64,000 bases of DNA. Source: Lathyrus oleraceus. Taxonomy: Eukaryota; Streptophyta; Magnoliopsida; Fabales; Fabaceae. Positions within the stretch are counted from its first letter, which is position 1; every line of letters begins with the position of its first letter. A program made the translations under genes and the position numbers. This document shows positions 51,409 through 63,002 of this stretch, piece after piece. The notes below the pieces were generated by a model, which ran no database searches, had not been told where the DNA came from, and saw only the letters and a program-made list of their open reading frames with translations. The stretch is from the NCBI RefSeq assembly GCF_024323335.1, contig NC_066579.1:357632900-357696899 (forward strand), in the 5' to 3' direction.

Positions 51409-54198
51409 TCCCCTTGCCTCAACAAGAGGTTTTCACTATAACCAAACACGTTAGAAATAGTTGAAGCACACTTTTAAGAGACTTCAATGCTCAATCACCC
51501 TAGAAAGATACTTTTGCTCAAGTCCTCAGACAATATACTTCCTTGCTCAAGCACGCAGGCAAGAGACTTTCTTGCTCAAGTCCTCAGACAAGAGACTTCC
51601 TTGCTCAAGCACGCAGAAAAGAGACTTCCTAGCTCAAGTCCTCAGACAAGAGACTTCATTGCAGAAGCACGCAGGCAATAAACTTCCTCTACTTTAAACA
51701 AAAGTTTAATAAACAAGATAACTACTATACTTTGATACACAATCACAAGTATAACAGTTGTGCAACAATCGCAAAGGTTTTCAACGTTTCTAAGATTTCT
51801 AAGATAATCAAATATAAGAATTCTTATGATCTTTAAGTTATAACAGTTACATAAATAAAAACTCAGAGTGGTTAAAAAGATCTTGTAATGCGTTGTGATG
51901 TTGTAACCTTCCTTTGAGTATTCAACTTCCTTTTATAGAGACTAGAAGAGAATCGTTGGAAGATTTGAACATAAAATGGAAACTTAGTGAATAAGTATGT
52001 CAAGGGAGACGTTAGACTTGCATCAAGTCTGAAGCTTTAACAACTGAATAATAGCTTTGCTCTCAAATTGAGGTTGAACGCACGCATATACAAAATTTGA
52101 TATTGAAACTAAAGGTGATACTAAAGAACAAGAAAAATACATTGATTAAAACCTTTTAAAACAAAAAGAATCAAATTTTGATAATATTAAAGTTATACAT
52201 TTGTTTAAATGATTTCTATTTTCCTCATATAGCAAAATCTATTACATAGTATGGTGGTCCATTACTCTTTCTCGTATAGCAAAAAAAGATTGTAGCATTC
52301 GAATACTTGTCTCCAACGAGCACTTGCTATTTGTTTATATTAAAAATTCTGTATATTAAAGTTGTTTAGTTCTCAAAATGTTAGATTCCCTGAATATTTC
52401 CTATTTGTTTGCATACATAGTTCTAGAATCTTTTTATTTCTTTTAATTAATTCAGTGAGAATCGACAAGTTGATGTTGTTCTTTCCATGTGGTTGCTGAT
52501 TAATTAATTTGTGGTATTTGGATGCAACTAGGGGTGTGCATGGATCATAAACCAAACCAAATTAAACCATATATATGGTTTGGTTTGGATCTTTTAACCA
52601 TTTTCCTTAAACCAATTTATTTTTTTAAAACCGGTTTATAAGTGGATCGGTTCGGTTTTAAACCGGTTTTTAACAAAATAAATAGTTAAAAAAACAGTTT
52701 TAAATCAATTTCTTTAAAACCAATTTTTTATTTTCTTAAAAAAATCAATTTCAACACCAATTTTATAAAAAAAAACAGTTTTTAAAACTATATTTTTAAA
52801 TAAGCAATTTTATATCAAAAATAATTTTATTTTCTTTTAACTAACTTTTTCTATTTTCACTAGTTATAAAACTATTTTATATAAAAAAAATATTTATTTT
52901 AAAAAATTACTTTAAATTTGACTTTTATAATCACACAAAATAATATCTCGATTAAAAAAATATTCATAAAAAAATAACTTTTTCGAAAATAAAATCAAAT
53001 TTTGGTATTTTCCAAAAACGAGTTTTAAATTTTTGGGAAAAATTGGTTTTTTATATTATCCAAAAAAAATCAATTTATTTCGGAAAAAAATGAATTTTGT
53101 ATTTTAAAAAAAAAGTTTTAATATTTGAAAAAATTATTTTTTTTAAAGTTAAATAAAAAAATCCATTGGATTATTAAAATGTCTTGGATGGATTGGATCA
53201 ATCCATGCTTATAAATGGATGGATTTAATCCAATCCATTAACTTAGTTTTTATGTAATGGATGGATTGGATGGATTTTTTGATGGATGGATTGAATGGAT
53301 TTTTTCTTAATGGATCCAATTGCCACCCCTAGTTCTAGTTGCAGACCATCCAACGTTTTTTCCACAGTTTTTAGAGACAGCAAAAATTCAGTATAAGATG
53401 ACTTGAAAATCTGGTTCTGTCTCATAGTAGGAGCATCACCAGACACAAGCAATGGGGTGGGAAAGATGAGGAGGAGTGTGATAATAGAAATGACAGAGGA
53501 AGATGGTCGATGAAATAGAACAACCATGATTGCAAAAATTTTAAACAAAGTGAAGTTTGGGCTCAAAAGGTGATAATGTTAAAGCTGTTTATATAAGGAT
53601 TTTTATATTTTATTAAAAAAATTGATAATTGTCATTATTGAATTTATTTTGAAAGTTATTGTAACCAAAATAAATTTTTCGACTAAGCAAAAACAAAAAT
53701 GCAAGATGCTAGGTAGTTTGCTATTAATGATGTTCAATTCAATATCACCAGTAAGAATAAATATAAGTTGTATAATATATATCTGTAGTTTGTAATTAAT
53801 AGAAAAGTATCAAATATTTTTAGTTATAAGAAAGTGACCTGCTTTTTAATTTCATGTCATTTGTTTTGCTTAAAAGTTATTGGTCTTCCCATGTAGATGC
53901 AGTTTAATTAATTTGTAAGTTTGTAATATATTTGGATGCAACTATTTGGATTATTATAAACTGATTAATTTATCCAAAGTTTATTCATCATTGATTATTT
54001 AGATCAAACTTTATGACCATGACTTCACAATTGTAATAAATTCAGGTTTGTTCATAATTTAGAACTTAGTTTTGTTACCTCATTTTAAACATTAGCGATG
54101 CCGTTTGTTATTTTGAAAAAAAATGTTATTTCTCACAAAGAATAATCTATGCTATAAATATGAAAATATTATAAAAATGTGATATATGATCTATAGGG

Positions 54199-54211
54199 AG
54201 AGGAAGTGATT
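54199..54211. repeat. target-site duplication, left copy
   Basis: agaggaagtgatt at 54199-54211 is repeated exactly at 55193-55205, flanking the LINE insertion in unit 12. Other units have this sequence once. Confidence 0.92.
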
Positions 54212-55192
54212 TTTTTTTTTTGATAAGCACTTGTATTAATACGCACAAGGGGTGCAACCCAATACAAAGGGACAAAAGTTACAATCCAATGAAATTAGAA
54301 GGATTAACAAACCATAATTCTCTATTAATATCTATACTCCCTTTAGACAATATAGAAAACCAATCCCACCCAATTGATTTAATAATCAATAAAATCTCTA
54401 CCACATTCCAAATGGAATGTTTAAAAACCAAATTATTTCTAGCATTCCAAATGCTCCAACAAACCAAAGACCAAATAAAAGCGAACAAAGACGACTTCAC
54501 TCTTCCATCCAAAGAATTTGATAGAAATAAAAGCACATCTTCTCCGGTAACAATAGTATCAATATCCGAAATTTCCAACAGATCATCAAAATCCACTCCA
54601 AACCACGAGAACACTTCCTTCCAAATGGTTTTAACTTTACAACACTTAAGAAAAAGGTGACCAACAAATTCCTCTTCTAACTCACATAAGGGACAAAAAG
54701 AACCCTCCACACCTAAAATCACACCTCTATGCCAAAGTTCTTTTCTCGTCGGTAAGGCTCCCAAGATCCATCTCCACCCAAACAACTTGACTTTACACGG
54801 AATAGTAGCTTTCCATAATCTTTTAATTTCACAAAGTCTAAAATCACTACCAATATAATTAACCGCATTCAAAGTATACAATCGTTTAAATGCATTCCTA
54901 ACCGAAAAACCCCCCACATCTCTCCACCAAATTAATTTATCAACCTCATTCATACACGGTTTTACATCCTTTAAGATCTCTATTAACTCCTTCCAATCCT
55001 CCAATAATTCACCTACTAATAAGGTAGAATCAACACCCACCTTCCAACTCCAACCCACATTCTCCCATAAACCACAATTAATCACAAGAGCATTAGGAAA
55101 GGAACAAACCTCAAATAAACGAGGAAAAAGAAGCTTAAGAGAAATATTTCCCAACCAACAATGCTTCCAAAAAAGAATTGATTGTTATTTGT
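54212..55192 (-). mobile_element. 5'-truncated LINE insertion in array unit 12
   Basis: A ~980-bp segment absent from all other units. It has a T run at 54211-54221 (the poly-A tail on the minus strand), a 13-bp exact target-site duplication, and an intact reading of LINE ORF2 C-terminus that stays open to the 5' truncation point. At the 5' junction, 55179-55192 (tgattgttatttgt) is a near copy of target DNA at 55201-55214. It inserted after the array formed. Confidence 0.93.
54279..55154 (-). CDS. LINE ORF2 C-terminal fragment with zf-RVT domain
   Basis: This 291-residue open frame encodes the part of a plant L1-type ORF2 protein after the reverse transcriptase. Around residues 75-90 is the typical DKLIWWRDVGGFSVRNAF stretch. 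The zf-RVT core follows at about 110-185, with LWKATIPCKVKLFGWRWI, GALPTR, and the metal-binding pattern Cys154-x2-Cys157, His166, Cys171 (FCPLCELEE...GHLFLKC). A hydrophobic tail (FAFIWSLVCWSIWNARN) is typical of these proteins. The first Met is not a real start: the frame is open further upstream (FWKHCW) to the truncated 5' end. RT and endonuclease are missing, so it is an inactive insertion, but with no stops and hence probably young. Confidence 0.9.
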   Translation of the reverse strand: MGNISLKLLFPRLFEVCSFPNALVINCGLWENVGWSWKVGVDSTLLVGELLEDWKELIEILKDVKPCMNEVDKLIWWRDVGGFSVRNAFKRLYTLNAVNYIGSDFRLCEIKRLWKATIPCKVKLFGWRWILGALPTRKELWHRGVILGVEGSFCPLCELEEEFVGHLFLKCCKVKTIWKEVFSWFGVDFDDLLEISDIDTIVTGEDVLLFLSNSLDGRVKSSLFAFIWSLVCWSIWNARNNLVFKHSIWNVVEILLIIKSIGWDWFSILSKGSIDINRELWFVNPSNFIGL

Positions 55193-55205
55193 AGAGGAAG
55201 TGATT
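55193..55205. repeat. target-site duplication, right copy
   Basis: Exact second copy of agaggaagtgatt, where unit 12 resumes. Confidence 0.92.
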
Positions 55206-56094
55206 ATTATTTGTAAGTGTTGCAACTTAGAATTTTTTTTGCATTTATCATTAAACTAAATATGCATTAATAACTATTTTCTTATAATCATATTTTAAAG
55301 ATTGTATTAAATTGAGTAGTAGGAATACTCAACCCATATATAATAGATGAGAAATAACAAAATCAACGAAACTAAATGAAACAATTAATGGGATTGTGAA
55401 GCCAATCATCTTCGACAAAATCTACACACCCTAATTGTCTTGCTCGAAGCCATTTCCCGACGAGATTCTTAGCTAACACAATAATGTCGGAAGCTCCTTG
55501 GTGTCCCATTTGGAAAGAGTAGCATTTCTAACAAATCATATGGCCCAAGCTTCCGCTAACCAAATAATTATCTGTCACTTTTTTTATTTATTTTACCTTG
55601 CAATAAAGATTCAAAAGCTTCAAAATCAGACAACGGGTCAACTTGAGAAGGCAATAGCTCCAAATCGGCCCAATCCAAGATGTTCGTCCAAATATTCACA
55701 ACGACTGTACACGACAAAAACAAATGATTAAGGGAATCCTCTTAGCCAAGACAAAGGGGACAAACAAGATCATGAACACCATGAAGGACGCCTCGCCTCA
55801 CCTATTAATCTCTTGTTGGGAGTCTTCTTAAGAGAAGCCTTCAACCAAATAAGTGAATATTTGAAGGAACCTGCCGAAGGTAATAAAAATACATAAGAAG
55901 GGGGAATAGGGGGGGTCGAATTTTGTATTCTCAAAAATAGATTTTACTTATGAATTAACACGTTCAGATTCTGAACAAAGTTTAGACTCTAATATAAGAA
56001 GAAAAGACAGCAACTGAAATATAATGATCAGAAGTAAATGCAAACAACACATAAAGAGTATCCTGGTTCCTTTCCTAAACAGAGATTAGTTTAG

Positions 56095-59000
56095 TCCCCT
56101 TGCCTCAACAAGAGGTTTTCACTATAACCAAACATGTTACAAATTATTGAAGCACACTTGTAAGAGACTTCAATGCTCAATCACCCTAGAAAGATACTTC
56201 CGCTCAAGTCCTCAGACAAGAGACTTCCTTGCTCAAGCACGCAGGTAAGAGACTTTCTTGCTCAAGTCCTCAGACAAGAGACTTCCTTGCTCAAGCACGC
56301 AGAAAAGAGACTTCCTTGCTCAAGTCCTCAGACAAGAGACTTCAATGCAGAAGCACGCAGGCAATAAACTTCCTCTACTTTAAACAAAAGTTTAATAAAC
56401 AAGATAACTACTATACTTTGATACACAATCACAAGTATAACAGTTGTGCAACAATCGCAAAGGTTTTCAACGTTTCTAAGATTTCTAAGATAATCAAATA
56501 TAAGAATTCTTATGATCTTTAAGTTATAACAGTTACATAAATAAAAACTCAGAGTGATTAAAAAGATCTTGTAATGCGTTGTGATGTTGTAACCTTCCTT
56601 TGAGTATTCAACTTCCTTTTATAGAGACTAGAAGAGAATCGTTGGAAGATTTGAACATAAAATGGAAACTTAGTGAATAAGTATGTCAAGGGAGACGTTG
56701 GAGACTTGCATCAAGTCTGAAGCTTTAATAACTGAATAATAGCTTTGCTCTCAAATTGAGGTTGAACGCAGGCATATACAAAATTTGATATTGATACTAA
56801 AGGTGATACTAAAGAACAAGAAAAATACATTGATTAAAACCTTTTAAAACAAAAAGAATCAAATTTTGAAAATATTAAAGTTATACATTTGTTTAAATGA
56901 TTTCTATTTTCCTCATATAGCAAAATCTATTACATAGTATGGTGGTCCATTACTCTTTCTCGTATAGCAAAAAAAGATTGTAGCATTCGAATACTTGTCT
57001 CTAACGAGCACTTGCTATTTGTTTATATTAAAAATTCTGTATATTAAAGTTGTTTAGTTCTCAAAATGTTAGATTCCCTGAATATTTCCTATTTGTTTGC
57101 ATACATAGTTCTGGAATCTTTCTATTTCTTTTAATTAATTCAGTGAGAATTGACAAGTTGCTGTTGTTCTTCCATGTGGTTGCTGATTAATTAATTTGTG
57201 GTATTTGGATGCAACTAGGGGTGTGCATGGATCATAAACCAAACCAAATTAAACCATATATATGGTTTGGTTTGGATCTTTTAACCATTTTCCTTAAACC
57301 AATTTATTTTTTTAAAACCAGTTTATAAGTGGATCGATTCGGTTTTAAACCGGTTTTTAACAAAAAAAAAAATAGTTAAAAAAATAGTTTTAAATCAATT
57401 TCTTTAAAACCAATTTATTATTTTCTTAAAAAAATCCATTTCAACACTAATATTATAAAAAAAACAGTTTTTAAAACTATATTTTTAAATAAGCAATTTT
57501 ATATCAAAAATAATTTTCTTTTCTTTTAACTAACTTTTTCTATTTTCACTAGTTATAAAACTATTTTATATAAAAATATTATTTATTTTAAAAAAATATT
57601 TTAAATTTGACTTTTATAATCACCACAAATAATATCTCGATTAAAAAAATATTCATAAAGAAATAACTTTTTCGAAAATAAAATCAAATTTTGGTATTTT
57701 CCAAAAACGACTTTCAAATTTTTGGGAAAAATTGGTTTTTTGTATTTTCCAAAAAAAATCAATTTATTTCGGAAAAAAATGAATTTTGTATTTTAAAAAA
57801 AAAGTTTTAGTATTTGAAAAAATTATGTTTTTTAAAGTTAGATAAAAAAATCCATTGGATTATTAAAATGTGTTGGATGGATTGGATCAATCAATGCTTA
57901 TAAATGGATGGATTTAATCCAATCCATTAACTTAGTTTTTATGTAATGGATGGATTGGATGGATTTTTTGATAGATGGATTGGATGGATTTTGTCTTATT
58001 AGATCTAATTGTCACCCATAGTTCTAGTTGCAGACCATCCAACGTTTTCTCCACAGTTTTTAGAGACAACAAAAATTCAGTATAAGATGACTTGAAAATC
58101 TGGTTCTGTCTCATAGTAGGAGCATCACCACACACAAGCAATGGGGTGGGAAAGATGAGGAGGAGGGTGATAATAGAAATGACAGAGGAAGATGGTCGAT
58201 GAAATAGAACAACCATGATTGCAAAAATTTTAAACAAAGAGAAGTTTGGGCTCAAAAGGTGATAATGTTAAAGTTGTTTATATAAGGATTTTTATATTTT
58301 ATTAAAAAAATTGATAATTGTCATTATTGAATTTATTTTGAAAGAAAGTTATTGTAACCAAAATAAATTTTTCAACTAAGCAAAAACAAAAATGCAAGAT
58401 GCTAGATAGTTTGCTATTAATGATGTTCAATTCAATATCACCGGTAAGAATAAATATAAGTTGTACAATATATATCAATAGTTTGTAGTTAATAGAAAAG
58501 TATCAAATATTTTTAGTTCTAAGAAAGTGACCTGCTTTTAATTTCATGCCACTTGTTTTGCTTAAGAGTTATTGGTCTTCCCATGTAGATGCAGTTTAAT
58601 TAATTTGTAAGTTTGTAATATATTTGGATGCAACTATTTGGATTATTATAAACTGATTAATTTATCCAATGTTTATTCATCATTGATTATTTAGATCAAA
58701 CTTTATGACCATGACTTCACAATTGTAATAAATTCAGGTTTGTTCAAACTTATTTTCGTTACCACATTTTAAACATTAGCAATGCCGTTTGTTATTTTGA
58801 AAAAAAATGTTATTTCTCACAAAGAATAATCTATGCTATAAATATTAAAATATTATAAAAATGTGATATATGATCTATAGGGGGAGGAAGTGATTATTAT
58901 TTGTAAGTGTTGCAACTTAGATTTTTATTTTTTTTGTATTTATCATTAAACTAAATATGCATTAATAACTATTTTCTTATAATCATATTTTAAAGATTGT

Positions 59001-59789
59001 ATTAAATTGAATAGTAGGAATACTCAACCCATATATAATAGATGAGAAATAACAAAATCAACGAAACTAAATGAAACAATAAATGGGATTGTGAAGCCAA
59101 ATATCTTCGACAAAATCTACAGACCCTAATCGTCTTGCTCGAAGCCATTTCCCGACGAGATTCTTAGCTAACACAATAATGTCGGAAGCTCTTTGGTGTC
59201 CCATTTGAAAAGAGTAGCATTTCTAACAAATCATATGGCCCAAGCTTCCGCTAACCAAATAATTATCCGTCACTTTTTTATTTATTTTACCTTGCAATAA
59301 AGATTCAAAAGCTTCAAAATGAGACAATGGATCAACTTGAGAAGGCAATAGCTCCAAATCGACCCAATCCAAGATGTTCTTCCAAATATTCGCAACGACT
59401 GTACACGACAAAAACAGATGATTAAGGGATTCCTCTTAGCCAAGACAAAGGGGACAAACAAGATCATGAACACCATGAAGGACGCCTCGCCTCACCTATT
59501 AATCTCTTGTTGGGAGTCTTCTTAAGAGAAGCCTTCAACCAAATAAGTGAATATTTGAAGGAACCTGCCGAAGGTAATAAAAATACATAAGAAGGGGGAA
59601 TATGGGGGGGTCGAATTTTGTATTCTCAAAAATAGATTTTACTTATGAATTAACACGTTCAGATTCTGAACAAAGTTTAGACTCTAATATAAGAAGAAAA
59701 GACAGCAACTGAAATATAATGATCAGAAGTAAATGCAAACAACACATAAAGAGTATCCTGGTTCCTTTCCTAAACAGAGATTAGTTTAG
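56095..59789. repeat. array unit 13 (3695 bp)
   Basis: Minisatellite about 56147-56383; hAT fusion 57216-58020, whose right terminus has decayed to CACCCATA; open signal exon 57932-58255 minus; zf-RVT at about 59083-59565. Confidence 0.92.
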
Positions 59790-61243
59790 TCCCCTTGCCT
59801 CAGCAAGAGGTTTTCACTATAACCAAACACGTTACAAATTGTTGAAGCACACTTGTAAGAGACTTCAATGCTCAATCACCCTAGAAAGATACTTCCGCTC
59901 AAGTCCTCAGACAAGAGACTTCCTTGCTCAAGCACGCAGGCAAGAGACTTTCTTGCTCAAGTCCTCAGACAAGAGACTTCCTTGCTCAAGCACGCAGAAA
60001 AGAGACTTCCTTGCTCAAGTCCTCAGACAAGAGACTTCAATGCAGAAGCACGCAGGCAATAAACTTCCTCTACTTTAAACAAAAGTTTAATAAACAAGAT
60101 AACTATTATACTTTGATACACAATCACAAGTATAACAGTTGTGCAACAATTGCAAAGGTTTTCAACGTTTCTAAGATTTCTAAGATAATCAAATATAAGA
60201 ATTCTTATGATCTTTAGGTTATAACAGTTACATAAATAAAAATTCAGAGTGATTAAAAAGATCTTGTAATGCGTTGTGATGTTGTAACCTTCCTTTGAGT
60301 ATTCAACTTCCTTTTATAGAGACTAGAAGAGAATCGTTGGAAGATTTGAACATAAAATGCAAACTTAGTGAATAAGTATGTCAAGGGAGACGTTGGAGAC
60401 TTGCATCAGGTCTGAAGCTTTAACAACTGAATAATAGTGTTGCTCTCAAATTGAGGTTGAACGCACGCATATACAAAATTTGATATTGATACTAAAGGTG
60501 ATACTAAAGAACAAGAAAAATACATTGATCAAAACCTTTTAAAACAAAAAGAATCAAATTTTGATAATATTAAACCTATACATTTGTTTAAATGATTTCT
60601 ATTTTCCTCATATAGCAAAATCTATTACATAGTATGGTGGTCCATTCATCTCTCGTATAGTAAAAAAAGACTGTAGCATTCGAATACTTGTCTCCAACAA
60701 GCACTTGCTATTTGTTTATATTAAAACTTCTGTATATTAAAGTTGTTTAGTTCTCAAAATGTGAGATTGCCTGAATATTTCCTATTTGTTTGCATACATA
60801 GTTTTGGAATCTTTGTATTTCTTTTAATTAATTCAGTGAGAATTGACAAGTTGTTGTTGTTCTTTACATGTGGTTGCAGATTAATTAATTTGTGGTATTT
60901 GGATGCAATTAGGGGTGTGAATGGATCATCATAAACCAAACCAAATAAAACCATATATACGGTTCGGTTTGGATCTTAAAACCATTTTCATAAAACCAAT
61001 TTATTTTTTTAAAACCGGTTTATATGTGGATCTGTTCGGTTTTAAACCTGTTTTTAACAAAAAAAATTGTTAAAAAAAACAGTTTTAGATCAATTTCTTT
61101 AAAACAAATTTTTTATTTTCTTTAAAAAATCAATTTCAAAACCAATTTTATAAAAAAAAATAGTTTTTAAAACTATATTTTTAGAAAAGCAATTTTATAT
61201 CAAATATAATTTTATTTTATTTTAACTAACTTTTTTATTTTCA
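59790..61243. repeat. array edge, truncated unit 14 (right)
   Basis: Minisatellite 59839-60078, then the AT-rich block and the TAGGGGTGTG terminus at 60910. The unit stops inside the hAT-like part at 61243 (…ttttattttca), where an inverted signal exon begins. Confidence 0.92.
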
Positions 61244-61422
61244 TCAACCATCTTCCTTTGTCATTTCTATTATCACCCTCCTCCTCATCTTTCCCACCCC
61301 ATTGCTTGTTTCTGGTGATGCTCCTACTATGAGACAGAACCAGATTTTCAAGTCATCTTATATTGAATTTTTGCTGTCTCTAAAAACTGTGGAGAAAACA
61401 TTGGATGGTTTGCAACTAGAAC
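61239..61422 (+). pseudogene. inverted copy of the signal-peptide exon (headless)
   Basis: In plus orientation, opposite to all array copies, this encodes HQPSSFVISIITLLL and continues GDAPTMRQNQ to KTVEKTLDGLQLEL. The start codon, leader and TATA box present in the array copies are missing: the sequence begins at a breakpoint with TTTCA shared by both sides. It ends at the MITE terminus at 61423 at exactly the same base as in the array copies. It points toward the pectinesterase exons downstream, suggesting it is the original gene's first exon. Confidence 0.75.
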
Positions 61423-62136
61423 TAGGGGTGACAATTGGATCCATTAAGACAAAATTCATCTAATCCATCCATTACATAAAAACTAAGTTAATGGATTTGA
61501 TTAAATTCATTCATTTATAAACATGGATTGATCCAATCCATATAACACATTTTAATAATCCAATGGATTTTTTTTATCTAACTTTAAAAAATAATTTTTT
61601 CAAATATTAAAACTTTTTTTTAAAAATACAAAATTAATTTTTTTTCCGAAATAAATCGATTTTTTTTGGAAAATACAAAAAAACCAATTTTTCCCAAAAA
61701 TTTAAAAGTCGTTTTTGGAAAATACCAAAATTTGATTTTATTTTCGAAAAAGTAATTTTTTATGAAATTTTTTTTTTTAAAATTAATTTTTTCCATAAAA
61801 AAAATTGATTTTTCTCAAAAACACTGTTTTTTTTTATTAAAATACAAAAAATTGTTTTTTTTTCAAAAAAATAAGTGATCTTTTTCAAAAGTAAAAAAAT
61901 CGATTTTTTCAAAAATAAAAAAAAATAATATTAAAAAAACAATTTTTTCAAAATAATATTCTATTTTTCACAGAAAAAAATGGATGGATGGATATCCATC
62001 CACTAAAAATATGATAATTGATAGATTTGATGGATTTTATTCATAGTGGATGGATTAGATTTGATATTTTTAAAAAAGTTTTAGTAAATGGTTAATGGAT
62101 TAATGGATCCTTTTGATCCATCCATTTTACCCCCTA
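61423..62136. mobile_element. hAT-type MITE, complete, next to exon
   Basis: Left terminus TAGGGGTGACAATTGG, right terminus CCATTTTACCCCCTA; the interior matches the 7333-8091 element. Flanking octamers actagaac and actacttc match at five of eight positions, perhaps an eroded 8-bp target duplication. Confidence 0.8.
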
Positions 62137-62424
62137 ACTACTTCGCACATTAGTTTGAAAAAACTTTAGTTGATACTCATAAAAAGAGGTGTTTACTGTA
62201 ATGGTAACTTTAGTTTGAAAAAACTTTGTCTGGAAATTTTTAATATAATTTTTTTGTTTTCATTATTATTTTTGCTTGTAAATATTCAACATAAAAAATA
62301 AATGTATTAATATTTTGTCGTAATTTCTTTTATAATATTTTTTAAAACTTGAATTGTTTATTTTTTTTATAATGAAAATTTAGTAAGGATTACTTCAAAT
62401 ATTAACTTTGATCACTTTATGGAG
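62137..62424. other. AT-rich non-coding stretch, probable intron remnant
   Basis: No open frame or recognised repeat. It separates the exon-1/MITE block from the first pectinesterase-like exon and ends with a splice-acceptor-like ...tatggag before GTGCCAGAGC. Confidence 0.4.
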
Positions 62425-62541
62425 GTGCCAGAGCTGAAGGATTCATGGCGCAGGACATTTCTTTTAGAAATACTGCTGGAGCTTTAGGTGAACAAGCAGT
62501 AACACTTAGATCCACTTCTAACCCCTCGATATTGTCAGTTT
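62425..62541 (+). pseudogene. pectinesterase exon fragment (substrate-site region)
   Basis: The plus strand reads ARAEGFMAQDISFRNTAG then GEQAVTLRSTSNPSIL, matching the plant pectin methylesterase region of the form GF.A.DI.F.NTAG...QAVALR, including the conserved Gln of the QAV motif. The expected continuation (YRC..EGYQDTLY) is absent; the reading dissolves into AT-rich DNA after LSV. It is co-oriented with the exon at 63003. Confidence 0.8.
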
Positions 62542-63002
62542 GTTTTATTTTTAAAAAAAATTGATTTTTTCTTTTATGTTTTTAAAATGAATTTTATAAA
62601 AATATTTTTTAAAATATTATAAATTTTTTTAAATTTATTTTTTATAAATTAAAAGATTGAATTGTTCATTCTATACCATAAATATAAATTATTGAAGATT
62701 AAATCATAGTCAAAATCACAATTCTTTTTAAAAGTTGTATCTCAAAAATAATTTTTATGAAAAATTATTTGAAATAACTTCAAAATTAAGTGATTTTTTG
62801 AAATTTTGATATCAAAAAAAAGTTTCGATAAAATGATGAAATACCTAAAAGAACATTTTAAGAATAACTATTCAAATCAAAATTTTATTTAAAATTTTTA
62901 TAAAAAAATTCTTTCTAAAAATTTTTTACATCAAAATATATAATATTATAAAAATCATTTTAAAAAAAAGCCCAAATAAACAGGTCCATTTAACCGTTGC
63001 AG
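62542..63002. other. AT-rich intron-like stretch
   Basis: Nothing coding is seen; I looked specifically for a QDTLY-encoding piece and found none. It ends ...ccgttgcag, a plausible 3' splice site. Confidence 0.5.

Larger units (their letters stand above)
51409..56094. repeat. array unit 12, interrupted by a LINE (4686 bp)
   Basis: Minisatellite 51461-51697; hAT fusion 52529-53331; open signal exon 53243-53566 minus; LINE insertion with its duplicated target at 54199-55205; zf-RVT at about 55387-55870. Without the insertion and duplicated target the unit would be about 3692 bp. Confidence 0.93.

Noticed and set aside
54220..54660. Plus-strand 146-residue open frame in the LINE
   Set aside because: Shadow of the zf-RVT reading on the minus strand.
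55498..55731. Plus-strand 77-residue open frame
   Set aside because: Shadow of the old zf-RVT fragment, whose motifs lie on the minus strand.
9230..61243. CRISPR-like or other prokaryotic repeat system
   Set aside because: The repeats are long, contiguous and of eukaryotic gene and transposon origin, with no short-repeat/unique-spacer pattern.
9230..61243. rDNA or 5S-type functional tandem gene array
   Set aside because: No rRNA or other RNA gene sequence was recognised in the unit.
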